Of a DNA stretch of 64,000 nucleotides, positions 52,190 to 63,000 are shown one piece after another; within the stretch, counting starts at the first letter, position 1, and each line of letters starts with the position of its first letter. A program made the translations under genes and the position numbers. A model generated the notes under the pieces. That model did no database searches. It saw only the letters and a program-made list of their open reading frames with translations, and had not been told where the DNA came from. Source of the DNA: Cinclus cinclus (lineage: Eukaryota; Chordata; Aves; Passeriformes; Cinclidae); the NCBI RefSeq assembly GCF_963662255.1, contig NC_085051.1, positions 54,351,101-54,415,100 of the forward strand, in the 5' to 3' direction.

Positions 52190-52203
52190 TTATGAAGGAA
52201 GAA
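52166..52203 (+). repeat. ZBTB42: partial duplicate of the ZBTB42 3' splice site (copy 2, the likely used acceptor)
   Basis: This copy runs into the start codon of the coding exon: 'ttcctgttttgaacag' then GTTATGAAGG, then the ATG at 52203. Preceding sequence also shows weaker shared wording (gtttac, then caag), suggesting that the duplicated unit was originally larger. Confidence 0.8.
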
Positions 52204-53630
52204 TGGAGTTTCCAGACCATAGCCGCCAGTTGCTGCAGTGTCTGAGTCAGCAGCGTCACCAGGGCTTCCTGTGTGACTGTACTGTTTTAGTTGGAGAAGC
52301 TCAATTCAGAGCTCACAGAGCCGTTCTTGCCTCTTGCAGTATGTACTTCCATCTTTTCTACAGGGACCAGTTAGACAAAAGGGATATTGTGCATCTGAAC
52401 AGTGACATTGTCACAGCCCCTGCCTTCAGCCTGCTGCTCGAATTCATGTACGAGGGAAAGCTGGAATTCAACAGTCTCCCAGTGGAAGATGTGCTGGCTG
52501 CGGCGAGCTACCTTCACATGTATGACATTGTGAAAGTCTGCAAGGGCAAGTTGAAAGATAAAGAATTATGTTCGGAAGAGAAGATTAATGATGAGGCGGC
52601 TAGTTTGGAGAAAGTGGAGCATTTTCTAGATGCCGGAGTGCCCCTGGTCCACGAGTTTGACCCAGGAAACAAACAAAAATTCAGCGTTGCAGAATACGAT
52701 AGAGCAGCAGGCAAAGAAAAGGTCAGCAGTCACCCCGCCTGGTCCTCTGATCATGTAAGTGTCAGCTCTGTGCCGACAGAGGCAGAACCGTGCGCCGCAG
52801 CAGCTGGAAAAACAAAGGCTAATGTCAATAGTTCCACAGGACCTTTGTCCCAAAGGTCTGTTAACCATCCCCTGGCTTCGAGTGATGTGGACTGCGCGCT
52901 GGATTTGTCTTTCAAGCCCGTGCCGGGAAGAGATTCCTTACACCCCTCCTATGTCTTTGGACAGCTGGCTTCCGACAGCCAGCAGCAGGGTACCGAGCCA
53001 CTTGTTAAAGATGAACAAGACTTGCTGTCAGATCAGGAGGACAGCGAAGCCAGGAGTCCAGAGAGTCAGCATTTTGGGAATTCAGCCAAAAGCCTAGTGA
53101 CAGGGTTAGGACACATGTTCGCGGGGAATGGCAGCTCTCATGCCCGAGAGGAGGATATAGATCAAGAGCGAGACGAGAGCGAGGATGACATGGACTCGTC
53201 GGACATCTCCTCGGGCGTCCTCGTGCCTCCTGGGCATATCTGCATTTGTCCCCTCTGTAGCAAGGTGTTCCCAAGCCCGCACATCCTTCAGCTGCACCTG
53301 AGCTCTCACTTCCGTGACAAGGACGGCTCCCGGACCCGCCTGTCCCCCGACGGGTCGGTCCCCACTTGCACCCTCTGCGGAAAGACTTTTTCCTGCATGT
53401 ACACGCTAAAGAGGCACGAGAGGACTCACTCGGGGGAGAAGCCCTACACCTGCGGCCAGTGTGGGAAGAGCTTCCAGTATTCCCACAACCTCAGCCGCCA
53501 CGCGGTCGTGCACACCAGGGAGAAACCCCACGGGTGCAAGTGGTGCGAGAGACGCTTCACGCAGTCCGGGGATTTGTACAGACACATCCGCAAATTTCAT
53601 TGTGGCCTTGTAAAGTCCTTGGTTGTTTGA
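52203..53630 (+). CDS. ZBTB42: ZBTB42, BTB and C2H2 zinc-finger transcription factor
   Basis: A 475-residue nuclear DNA-binding protein, expected to be a transcriptional repressor like its paralogue ZBTB18 (RP58). The BTB/POZ domain covers about residues 20-120 (starts '[20 protein letters not shown]'). A divergent acidic linker follows, with an ALDLS motif (232-236) like a CtBP-binding site, a VKDE sumoylation-type site (Lys269) and an acidic run (316-334). Four C2H2 fingers lie at 349-369, 389-409, 417-437 and 445-466, with SGEKPYT and TREKPHG linkers between fingers 2-3 and 3-4. The C-terminus '[10 protein letters not shown]' matches ZBTB42 rather than ZBTB18, whose known C-terminus is longer. 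Human ZBTB42 is shorter (422 residues, from memory); the bird linker is longer. The start chosen is the MEFPDHS Met; the frame is open a further few codons upstream to the acceptor. One coding exon. Confidence 0.95.
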   Translation: MEFPDHSRQLLQCLSQQRHQGFLCDCTVLVGEAQFRAHRAVLASCSMYFHLFYRDQLDKRDIVHLNSDIVTAPAFSLLLEFMYEGKLEFNSLPVEDVLAAASYLHMYDIVKVCKGKLKDKELCSEEKINDEAASLEKVEHFLDAGVPLVHEFDPGNKQKFSVAEYDRAAGKEKVSSHPAWSSDHVSVSSVPTEAEPCAAAAGKTKANVNSSTGPLSQRSVNHPLASSDVDCALDLSFKPVPGRDSLHPSYVFGQLASDSQQQGTEPLVKDEQDLLSDQEDSEARSPESQHFGNSAKSLVTGLGHMFAGNGSSHAREEDIDQERDESEDDMDSSDISSGVLVPPGHICICPLCSKVFPSPHILQLHLSSHFRDKDGSRTRLSPDGSVPTCTLCGKTFSCMYTLKRHERTHSGEKPYTCGQCGKSFQYSHNLSRHAVVHTREKPHGCKWCERRFTQSGDLYRHIRKFHCGLVKSLVV

Positions 53631-55741
53631 GATGTGTGACTTTTGTTTTGTTTGTTTTGTTGGTTTGTTTGTTGTTTTTTTTTTTTGGGGTTTTTTTTAT
53701 ATAAATATCTAATCCCCCCCACCCTTTTAAAACAAAACAGGAAAAAAAAAAAGGCAGCATCTGAACTTTAATTTTGTTTTTCTGCTCCCTTTATTTTGTT
53801 TTGGTGATATTCACTTCAGGTATATGATCTTTAAAAGATGCAGTGGTATATACTCCAGAGGCCTTCTAATGCACTCCTTCCATCTTTCCATCTCCCCCTT
53901 CCCCTGCCACCCTCCCTTTCTAGCACAGTCCTTTAGGTCTTCTCTTGTGCACCCATGTTACATTATTAATGTGAAATGATCTTAAGTAATTTTGCAGTGA
54001 TTTAGCATCAGTTTTCACACTGGAAATACTTGCTTTGTGGTCAGGATTTTGTTGGTTTGGTTTTTCTTTTCATCCCCCCCCTTTTTTTTAACCTTTTTGA
54101 AAAAAGATTATCATCAAATTCTGGAGAAAAATTTGGCTTCCATTAAGCTCCCCAAATGCCCTCTGTGTTTTGCAGAGAAATAGCTGGAGAGATAAACTAT
54201 GATTTAAATACATTTTGGTGTAGAGAAACCTGTCCACATGTTGCAGAGTGGGTAGATGTACCTTTATTTTACAGAGTTAGATGAGACATTGACTTGGCCC
54301 AAATTTTAAAGGGGTTGAGGATTTCTGGCTTTGTCTTTGGTACTGGTCATTTTTTATTCTCTTTATTCCATTAATACTGTTCTGCAGTTGGTCCTAAAAT
54401 CTAAATGAGAAGTTTTTGCCTGGGGACTTGACTTAAATTTTCCCTTCCCACCCATCCTCCTCACTGGGCTGATCTGCTAAAAAGCTGCTTTTGAGCATAA
54501 AATGTAGATGGAGAAACACTTTCTGTCTGCAGCATATTCACTTCCGAAATGTTGAAGGATGCACACTAGGACACACAAAAAACTGTATGATGTGTGAATA
54601 TTCTCATTCCTATATCGACATCCAGAGGCTGATCCCATTCCCCTCGGAGGGGACAGCACCTATAAAGTGTCCAAATGCCCCTCCTGATCTCAGGTTTCTG
54701 GGGTTTCATAGTTCAAGGTAACTCATGCCTTGTGCATTAGGAAATGCCCTGCTGTCTTGCCTGAAAAGTTTGCTTCCGTGCTAAAACCAGCAGCGTGAAA
54801 TTATATTTTATTTTTATGAAGTTGGCGATTCCCTCTGAGCTGAATTGTGTGCAATTGCTGGTGTTCCCAAGAGACAGCACGAAGATGAACTGCTGGAGGG
54901 AAAGCATGGCCTGACTTTTTCCCCAATTCCCCCTTTTTCAGGGGAAGTTTTGGGGGGTTATTTTTTAAAATTTTTTTAGTTTGTTTGTAAACTGAGGCTG
55001 CCTGTAACGATAGCCAGTTTTACTCCACATGATTCAGTTTCTTGCCTGTTAGATCATCATTTGGTCTGTGCATGTTGGTGGATATCACTTTGTTCCCTTC
55101 CAGTCAAATTAGCCATTCAAGGTACATGTACGTGGGACTGAAATACAATAATAATACCTGAGGGCTGCAAATGTCCTTCTGCTGCATTAACATTGCTTCA
55201 CCAGCTTTCTTGACACTCCTGGAGTTATTTGGTGAAACTTAAGCGTGTGTTTTAAAATTAATTTGAAGCACTGAGTTAGATTATTTTAAAAAGTTGTGCT
55301 TAAAATACTGTATTGCATCTTATGAAGAAAAACCTTCCAATGCCTTTCTCCCTCTGGTCCAAAAACTGAGCACTACCTACATAAATAATATGGGATTGAC
55401 TTTTTTTTTTTTAAATAAGTACTTCCTCTTTAAAGAAGATCAGGATATACTTGTTACAGCCTCTTATTATTCATCTCTTGAACTATGAATGTACATGTAA
55501 TGTGAAATTTTGCTTTTATTTATAGTTTTGGGATTTGTTTTCAATTTAATTTCTCAACTGTAAAATATTTTTGCTGAACCTGTTACATATGAAAGTTGTG
55601 GGAGAGTACTGTATCTTGAACATAAGTGGCTTTGGTACTGTGGTCTTATTCTACTTAATCAGTTTGGGGTTTTTTTGTTTTTTTGTTTTTTTTTTTTTTT
55701 TGTTTTTGCTGTGATTCGAAATAGCACTGAACAAAATCTAG

Positions 55742-55785
55742 TAAAATTAAGTTATTTTTCTTTCTACTAAAATTAAGTTATTTTT
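55742..55785 (+). repeat. tandem duplication in the ZBTB42 3'UTR
   Basis: The 18-mer taaaattaagttattttt occurs twice, at 55742-55759 and 55768-55785, separated by a short T/C spacer. Confidence 0.9.
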
Positions 55786-57006
55786 TTCTCCTGAAGATAC
55801 TTGATATAGTATTTATTAGATTTTTTTGTTTTGTTTTTGAAGTGGAATTATTACTGTTAATCTATTTCAAAACTAGTTAATTTACACTTTAAATTTTATA
55901 ACAATGGGTTTTGCATGTTGAGCAACATGTAAAGAGTTTAATGTAGAGTCAGCATTACCGAAGCTGGTAATCTTAATTTTGCATTCTTGTGACACTTCTG
56001 TTTGCATTTCAGTCTTCAATTGCTGTTTGGTTTTTTTTTTGTGTGTTTTTTTTTTTTGTTTGTTTGTTTGTTTTTTGTTTGTTTTTTTTTTTAAGAAGAT
56101 CATAAAATAGGATGTGCCATAAGAACATCATTAGCTTATGGAGCAGGGAAGAGTTGAAATAAGTTTTTGTCTGATCTTAGTATAGAAATAATTCATTAAA
56201 CTGATGCTATGAGCATGCTCTGTGCTGCAGTGAATATGGGGCAAAAGTTGTTTTTGTTTTGGGTTTTTTTTTTTTAATAAGGAAAGAAAAAGACTTTCTC
56301 GACTACATCACAAACACACTGTTCTCATAGTCTGGTATTTGTGTTCCCACTCCTCTTAGCTTGAATTTCTAAAGTAAAGAAATGTTTGCACTTATTTTTG
56401 TTCTTAAGGTGACTTTTTTTGGGGCTGTTTCTCTGTGTGTCTCTTATTTTTGAGTTGCAATAGCTCAGAGCGTGTTTTTGAAATGGTTCATGGCTCTATG
56501 GAGAAGTACTAAAACATGGCACACTTAATGCTTGTCTCTTCATAAACTATTTCTCTGTGGGGCAGTTGCTGTCTCCATAGGGAACACTCCTGCTCTGCGT
56601 TTTAAACACTGGATTTGTCTTCTACTACAAACAAATACTGTGAAGTTAATGTAAAAAAAAAATCATTGATATTTTTAATTGTTTTTAATCTTGGTGCAGT
56701 TCAGATTAAATATGTATATTTAAAGACACTAATTTTTGTGGGAGAGTTTTATAGTATACAGTATGTAGAAAAGCTATTGGAATGGAATATATTTTATAAA
56801 AATGTTCTATCACTGTTTTATAGTGAACTATTTTTCCTTCAGTGTTAGTGTAATACTGTTAGTCTAGATAGGACAATCACAGGAAGAGTGATTCAGGCTA
56901 CTGTTAGCGCTTAGTTTTGCGTGGAGTTCTGTTTGCAACTGTATTGGTATGTGCTGTACAATGTGACAATCGTGACTAGGATTGTTGTCTTTATACATTT
57001 ACATGA

Positions 57007-57012
57007 AATAAA
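57007..57012 (+). terminator. ZBTB42: polyadenylation signal of ZBTB42
   Basis: A canonical AATAAA, followed about 50 bp later by a GT-rich stretch (ggggtgtggtgtttggg, ending near 57075) that fits a downstream CstF-binding element. Cleavage would fall near 57030. Another AATAAA near 57947 could serve a longer form. Confidence 0.65.
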
Positions 57013-57030
57013 ACGTGCTAGAATTGTAAG

Positions 57031-60000
57031 CTTGAGCCTCCTCCCCCCTTTAGCAGAAAGGGGTGTGGTGTTTGGGATTTTTTATTATGTATTAATAATG
57101 GTTAATTTAATTGCAAGTATTGTATTATTTGCTGCTTTAAAAAATTTTATTACTATATGCTCTTAATAATTTTGTTCTTTTTCAGGGCCATCTGGAATTT
57201 TAGGCATGTAAGGAGCTGCCGTGTCTCAGTCGTAGCCTGACTGAGCATTTCCTTAGTGACTGGGCTGGACCTAACCCAGCACCAGTTCTGCATTTTGACC
57301 AGGGTTTCGGGGCTGTTTGAAGGGTGCCCTGGGGGAGCCGTGGGCCAGCCCTGCCCCCAGTGATGCTGGTGGCCAGGTGACAAACCTGTGAGCACAGGGG
57401 TGATGTGGTGCACGAGGACAGCCTGGCACCCTCGGGCTGATCAGCACAGGATCTCTCCCAGCCTTGGGGAACTGAGCTCTGACCCACTCCTCTTAACACC
57501 TGCCTCAACTTTTGGGCTGATTTTAGCAGGAGCTAGGACTGGAGGAAGAAGGCAGGAGCTGTCCCTGCTGGCTGCTGCTCAGGGGAGGGCAGTAAGCTGC
57601 GAGGGAGGCTTGCACCTGCGCCGTGAGCACTGTGTCTTGTGTTTCTTAATTATTTGGAAGTAGAAGATCCTGGCAGAATGGGACTGCTTCGAAGTGGTGC
57701 TGGTTAAAGGATGAGCAGGTGATAGTTAATGCTGGTGTGGAGGCACAGCTATCGCTCCCCTCCTGCTACCACTTAGCGGTTTCTTCACAATCGTCTCAAA
57801 ATAGGTGGGTATTTCTTGCCTTCAAGCATGTGTCCTTCCTTAGAGATCCTGTGCCTGCATCCCCATCTGTGGGGAGGGCTGAAAGCTGCTGAAGATACGT
57901 GGTGATCTGCTGCAATGTGGTGAAGTGTTAAAAACTATAAATAAATATATTTTAAGGGTTTGTTTTTTATATTTTTGCTGCTGAGAATTGGGTGTCCCTG
58001 CAGCTGCTTATTTGTGGCACTCTGTTTCCAGTCTTTTCTGCTGTTATGGATGTATGTGAGAACATTCAAAGGTGTCTTACCTCACGTTTACTGCCCCCAC
58101 CCCCCCCAAAAAAAAAAAAAAAATTAAGTAAATTTGCCCAAATCTGAGTGTGGTGCTGGGGAAGGAAGAGGTGAAAGGCTTTTCTTTGAGAGAGAGGGTG
58201 CTCAGAAAGAAGCAAGCTTGAAGCTGAACCTGGGAGGTGGATGGCTTGCAAACAGGCTATAAATAACTGTGAGTAGATTGAGGAGAGCAGCCCACATCTC
58301 CTCTGGCATGGGCATGCTGTGCCCGTTTTCTTTGTTGATAGCAATTGCTAATGTGAGTTCTGGCACTCCAAATCCCGATGCCTGTTGTTCTGATAACATA
58401 ATTAAATCTTAGGAATGTGAAATATAAAAAGCTTTGAGAAGAAACCAGGCCACTAAGCGGATACTGGGAAGGGGGTGTGCAGGCTGTGTATGTACCAAAT
58501 AAGCAGTGGGGGTTGCTCTAGGCAGGATTCCCTTTCCAGTGATCTTGCGACCTACAGCAAAGGGGGTGACCCCCAGGAGCATCTGTCCTAATCCAGTGCT
58601 GCAAGGGCTGTCATCCTCCAGGACTACAGCACATCATGGACTCCTCAGGTTGGCAGGGGTCAGCCATGCCCATGCCAGCAGCTTGGGTTCGTGCCACCCT
58701 TGCAAAGCCTGGTTCTCCTTGGGATGAGTGTTGGGAAATGGTTTTGTTTATTTTTAGCTTTTGTTTTGAAGTCTGAGTGCCTTCTGGATGTGGTCTGGCC
58801 TTGATAGGCCCAGAGGTGGCTGTGGCTATCTGGGTGCATCTGGCCATGTGTCACCAAATGCTGCTGTGCAGCTGAAGACCACAGAGAAATGGCTTTTTTC
58901 TGGCTCAGGTGATGGGGTCTGGGTTTGGACCAAGTGCCTCCAAAGCAGGAGGAGAGTTCATGCTGACCCAGAAGAGTGTCCCTGGTGCTGTTGGATTCTA
59001 TACTGTGGGGATGGATCTTACTTATTGCTTAAATTGATTAAATTCTTGCATTAATTTAATGAGGGAGGTCGCCAATGAAAGTAGTTGGGGTAGAGGGTTC
59101 TTAGTGTTATTGCCCAGCTGGTTGGCAGTGCTGTCACCTTCCAGTTTCTACTGTGCTTGAGGTCAGACTGCCACCCTGAGCTTTGCTTGCCCACGAGTGT
59201 CTTTCTGCACTGTTGTGCTGAGCAAGGTGAACAGCAGAACATGAAACAGCAGCTGTTTTCTGAGGGAGTCAATGGCAGGTGTGACCCAGCAAAAACAGCC
59301 TATGTAGGATAAAGCTGGGCTCAAGTGAAATGGAGTCAAGCCTACAGTGCAGTTGGTGTGTGGAAACACCTTGTCCTGGGAGGAGGAGGAATCATGAGCG
59401 GAGCTGTGACCGACTGCCTGGAGAGCACTTTATCTCAAATGACTTGGTGTTTTTGTGCCAGAGACACCCAGCTGGAAGTGCTGCAGGTTGAACAGCTTTG
59501 TGCAGCGATGTCTCCTAACAATCAGACCAAGAGATCCCAGGTTCTTACTTTTCAGAGGTGGGATGACACCACAGAGGGATGCCAAGTGCTTTCCAAGCAG
59601 GGACCCTCTGTGTATGTGCTGTAGCCCTCCGCTCTTGCTGACGTGCTCTTTTCATCCAATAAAAAAGAAAAAAAACGCTGTTTAACAGGAGGAGAGCGAG
59701 CAAACACGTTGGTTATTGTTACCTGTTTCCTGTTTGTTGTTCTCTTTCATACAGCTGCTCACTTCTGTACACAGCTGGCTCCCCTGCCCTTTCCAAATGA
59801 TCTGTTGCAGAAAACGGAAGTATTTGCCAACCTGGCTCTAAAAAAACCTTCAAACAACAAAAACCCAACAACCTCTCCTAAATGCTTAATATTCTTTGGC
59901 CTCCAACTCATCAGCCTCCTCTGTGCCCTACCCCAGCTAAAGGAGCTTGGTACAGGCAGGGATGAAGGCTGATACTCCCACCAGCAAATCAGCCTGGACC

Positions 60001-63000
60001 AGGCAGTACTGCCAGTGTTTCCCAGTGGCAAATGGTGGGCTCTGGCATCCCAGCGGGTTTTGAAGGTTTTTCCCAAGGGGCTTTTAAACAATAGATGTTG
60101 TAGATGTCAGGATAGAATTTCTCGGAAATTGATGTTCTCAGTCTTCATAACACAGGAATTTGGGAAAAGTTCAAATGCCGACCTTATCCACAGGCTACTT
60201 ATCCCTAGGGATAACTCAGCCCACACACTAGGTACTCTCTGTTCCCCAACCTTCTTTATCTCTCTCTCTCTTCTGTGCTATCCAGGTGGTGTTACGAACC
60301 ATCTGCTGCAGTGATTCAGCAGAATCCATTTAGTGCTTTCCCAGAGAGGCCGGCATCTGCCAGGCAAGGGGGAGACCGTGGGGAAGCCCGGCACATCTGC
60401 CACCGTGTCTGCGAGCAGGGGCCGGGGTCAGCCCCAGCATCCCCGCGGGGTGCAGGTCCTGGTGAGAGCCCCGCCAGCTTCACCCTCAGCCTCGGGGCTC
60501 GTCTGGCTCGGTCCGCGTGGTTAATTATCAAATGGCTGCTTTGGCTTTGGGAGGGAAGAACTTGCCTTGCACTTTGTGATGCTCTGCGGTGTCTGGCAGG
60601 CGCTGGGCTTCCTGGCTGGCACAAGATGGGAACGAGACGGTGCCGTTTTCCTTCCCAAGGTCGTGCTGAGAGTGCTTGGACTGACAAGCACCAGCGTATA
60701 AAACTCTCCAAGGTGGGGGCAATAAGGGAATGTATTCCCCTGTGTGTCTATCAGGCAGCTCCAGTCCAGCAGGATTGTGCAGAAAAAAATGCTGTGCAGG
60801 ACAGGGGGCAGAAAGGGTAATGCCAGTTCTGCCTTGGGTATCACAAATTCCTCGGGGTGAGAATTTGCTTTGGGGTAGGTCTTTGAGTGTGAGAATCACT
60901 CGAATTTTACTCTGGGATGGGGAAGATGGTCTTTCAGATAACATGAAGAATTAGCAGCGCTGACTTTCCAACCTATTGGTAAGAGTCAAGTAATGCTTGG
61001 CAGTGACTGCCAGCAAATACCGAGTCAGTATAAAAAGTAACTACCTGGCAACATGTCTTCAATGCCTGCTCGCATTTGAGCCTCTGGCAGGAAACATAAT
61101 AGATCTTGTGTTCAAAAATCTATTGCATCTGTGCAATAGGTTGTGGCGAGAGCCCTGAAAGAGGACCAGGACCATTAAACTTCTCATGTACCAGAAGGTG
61201 TCTTTAGCTCGTGGAGGACCGGTGATATTTGCAGGAGCAAATGTCTCTTTCTCACTCTGTAAATTAAATAGAAATATCTTAGTTTCAGTAGACTAGGAGT
61301 AGTCACTGACTCAGGTTTCAACCCTAGTGATGTCTAATCAGATGCCAGAAGAAGCTGCTTTCCTTTTAATCATTTCCTCAGAGAGGTTTTTATACATCTA
61401 ACAGTTTTGTTTCTGAAAATGTTTTGTAAGCAAACTCTTTCACCATGTTGCTGTCAAAGGATGTGCACAAAGTCCTTGGCACAAGAGGAGAAAAGACCTT
61501 GTCTGGGATCTGGTCTGCCCTGCTCCTGGTCAGGGGCAACTTGCCATTAGTTTTACCTGAGGAATATGTGTCTAACCTGCTTGTAGGAACCTCCTTGGGC
61601 AGTCTGTCATGATGCTCACCTCTCCCTTAGCTTAGAAAGCCTTTTCTCTCACCCTAATATCTAGTGCAGGTCATACGCTCTGATGTTTTACCTTTTTAGG
61701 TGGATGAAAAGGCAGGCTCTACTGTCAGTGTGATGCCTGAGGTATAAAAATGGTCTGTGTGGGGGACTGACCCAGTTTATAAACTAGACCTGGATGCAGT
61801 CTTGGGCAAAGCAGCTGAACAGCAGAACGAGCCTATTCTGAAGCCCCCTGGGTGTTTTATTTCACAGCCAGGAAGATCTAGGAGGTCCCAGGGCATAAGC
61901 TGCAGTCTGTAGGTGGCCAGCATGAGAAACAAGCTGTTGGGTTCAAGTCAAGTGCCTCCAGTAAAACGTGCAAGGTTAAGGCTGCATTTGTTCTTCAGGA
62001 CACTCTTAGGGACTGACCCCTGCTTGGCCAGCAGTAGGCTGTGTTCTTCTGGGCCTTGTCTTAGGTTTTTGCTTAAGGCAGAATTTTGATCTCTTTTTAA
62101 TGAACACAATTTAAATTTTTAGAGGTGTAGAGGGGAAACCCCAGGTGAGATTGCCTTCCCTTTCTTGTAGCCTTCAAACCGATCATCTGGTTCTGACTTC
62201 AGAAATAACCTCATTAGCCTCTTACTAATGAAAGTAATTTCTCTTGCATTAATTCAAGATGAGGGTATTCAGCTAGAGCGTGCTAGAAATAGGGGTACAG
62301 GGACCCGGTTACACCAGGGGTTATTAACGTTGTGAGACCTATTGGGCTGGGGCTGGACCAGTGTGGGGCTGTGTAGCCTGTGGGGGTGTTGGCAAGTGAA
62401 TGAGGTAGTGAACGTGAGGGTCTTTCCTGCCTTTGGCCTGGTAAGATCTGGACGCTTCAGCTGGCAAGAGTGTGGTGGAGAAACTCACAGCTGGAGGGAA
62501 AAGGATCTGGGGCTGCTGAGGGAGTGCAGAGAAACACCTGGTCTGTGAGACCTGGGGCTGCAGGTGCCTGTATCTCTGCTCTGCATCAGGCTGATGGAAG
62601 GGTGAAGCAGGATTAATTAGGCCTGCTCTGTCACCCCCTGGTCTGGGCAGCACTTTGTCTCCTGCTGCATCTCCTACACCTGGCAGAAAAACTTTCAGCT
62701 CCATGCCCCTCAGGGAGTGTGAGAATTTTCCTTAAGCTCAAGTTTACCCAGGGGATGGAGTTTTGCTTTAGGTGTGGAGCAGGTCTGAGGGAGCTCTGTC
62801 GAGGCACTCAGCTGAAATCCAATCCTAGTTTCAGTGCCGTGAAAGTGGAGCACTGAATTCCATTCAGCTCCATGTATCCTGAAGTGGTACAGCCTCAAAC
62901 ACTTGATATGATCTTGTCAGGACCCTTTTGAAGCTGAGGAAGGAAAGGAGATGAAGTCAGTGATGCCCTTCAGTGCAGTAAGCCTGGGATAGCAGCACTG

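Larger units (their letters stand above)
53631..57030 (+). other. ZBTB42: ZBTB42 3'UTR
   Basis: About 3.4 kb of AT-rich sequence between the stop codon and the first convincing polyadenylation signal. It has long T and T/G tracts (53645-53700, 55665-55705, 56026-56095) and no competing gene. A 26-bp-offset tandem duplication lies at 55742-55785. Many T-rich and ATTTA-type elements could influence mRNA stability. The 3' limit is inferred from the signal at 57007. Confidence 0.65.

Noticed and set aside
52514..53600. Minus-strand and out-of-frame plus ORFs overlapping ZBTB42
   Set aside because: They are shadows of the real coding exon; the +1 frame that reads finger-like text is the ZBTB42 finger region in the wrong phase.
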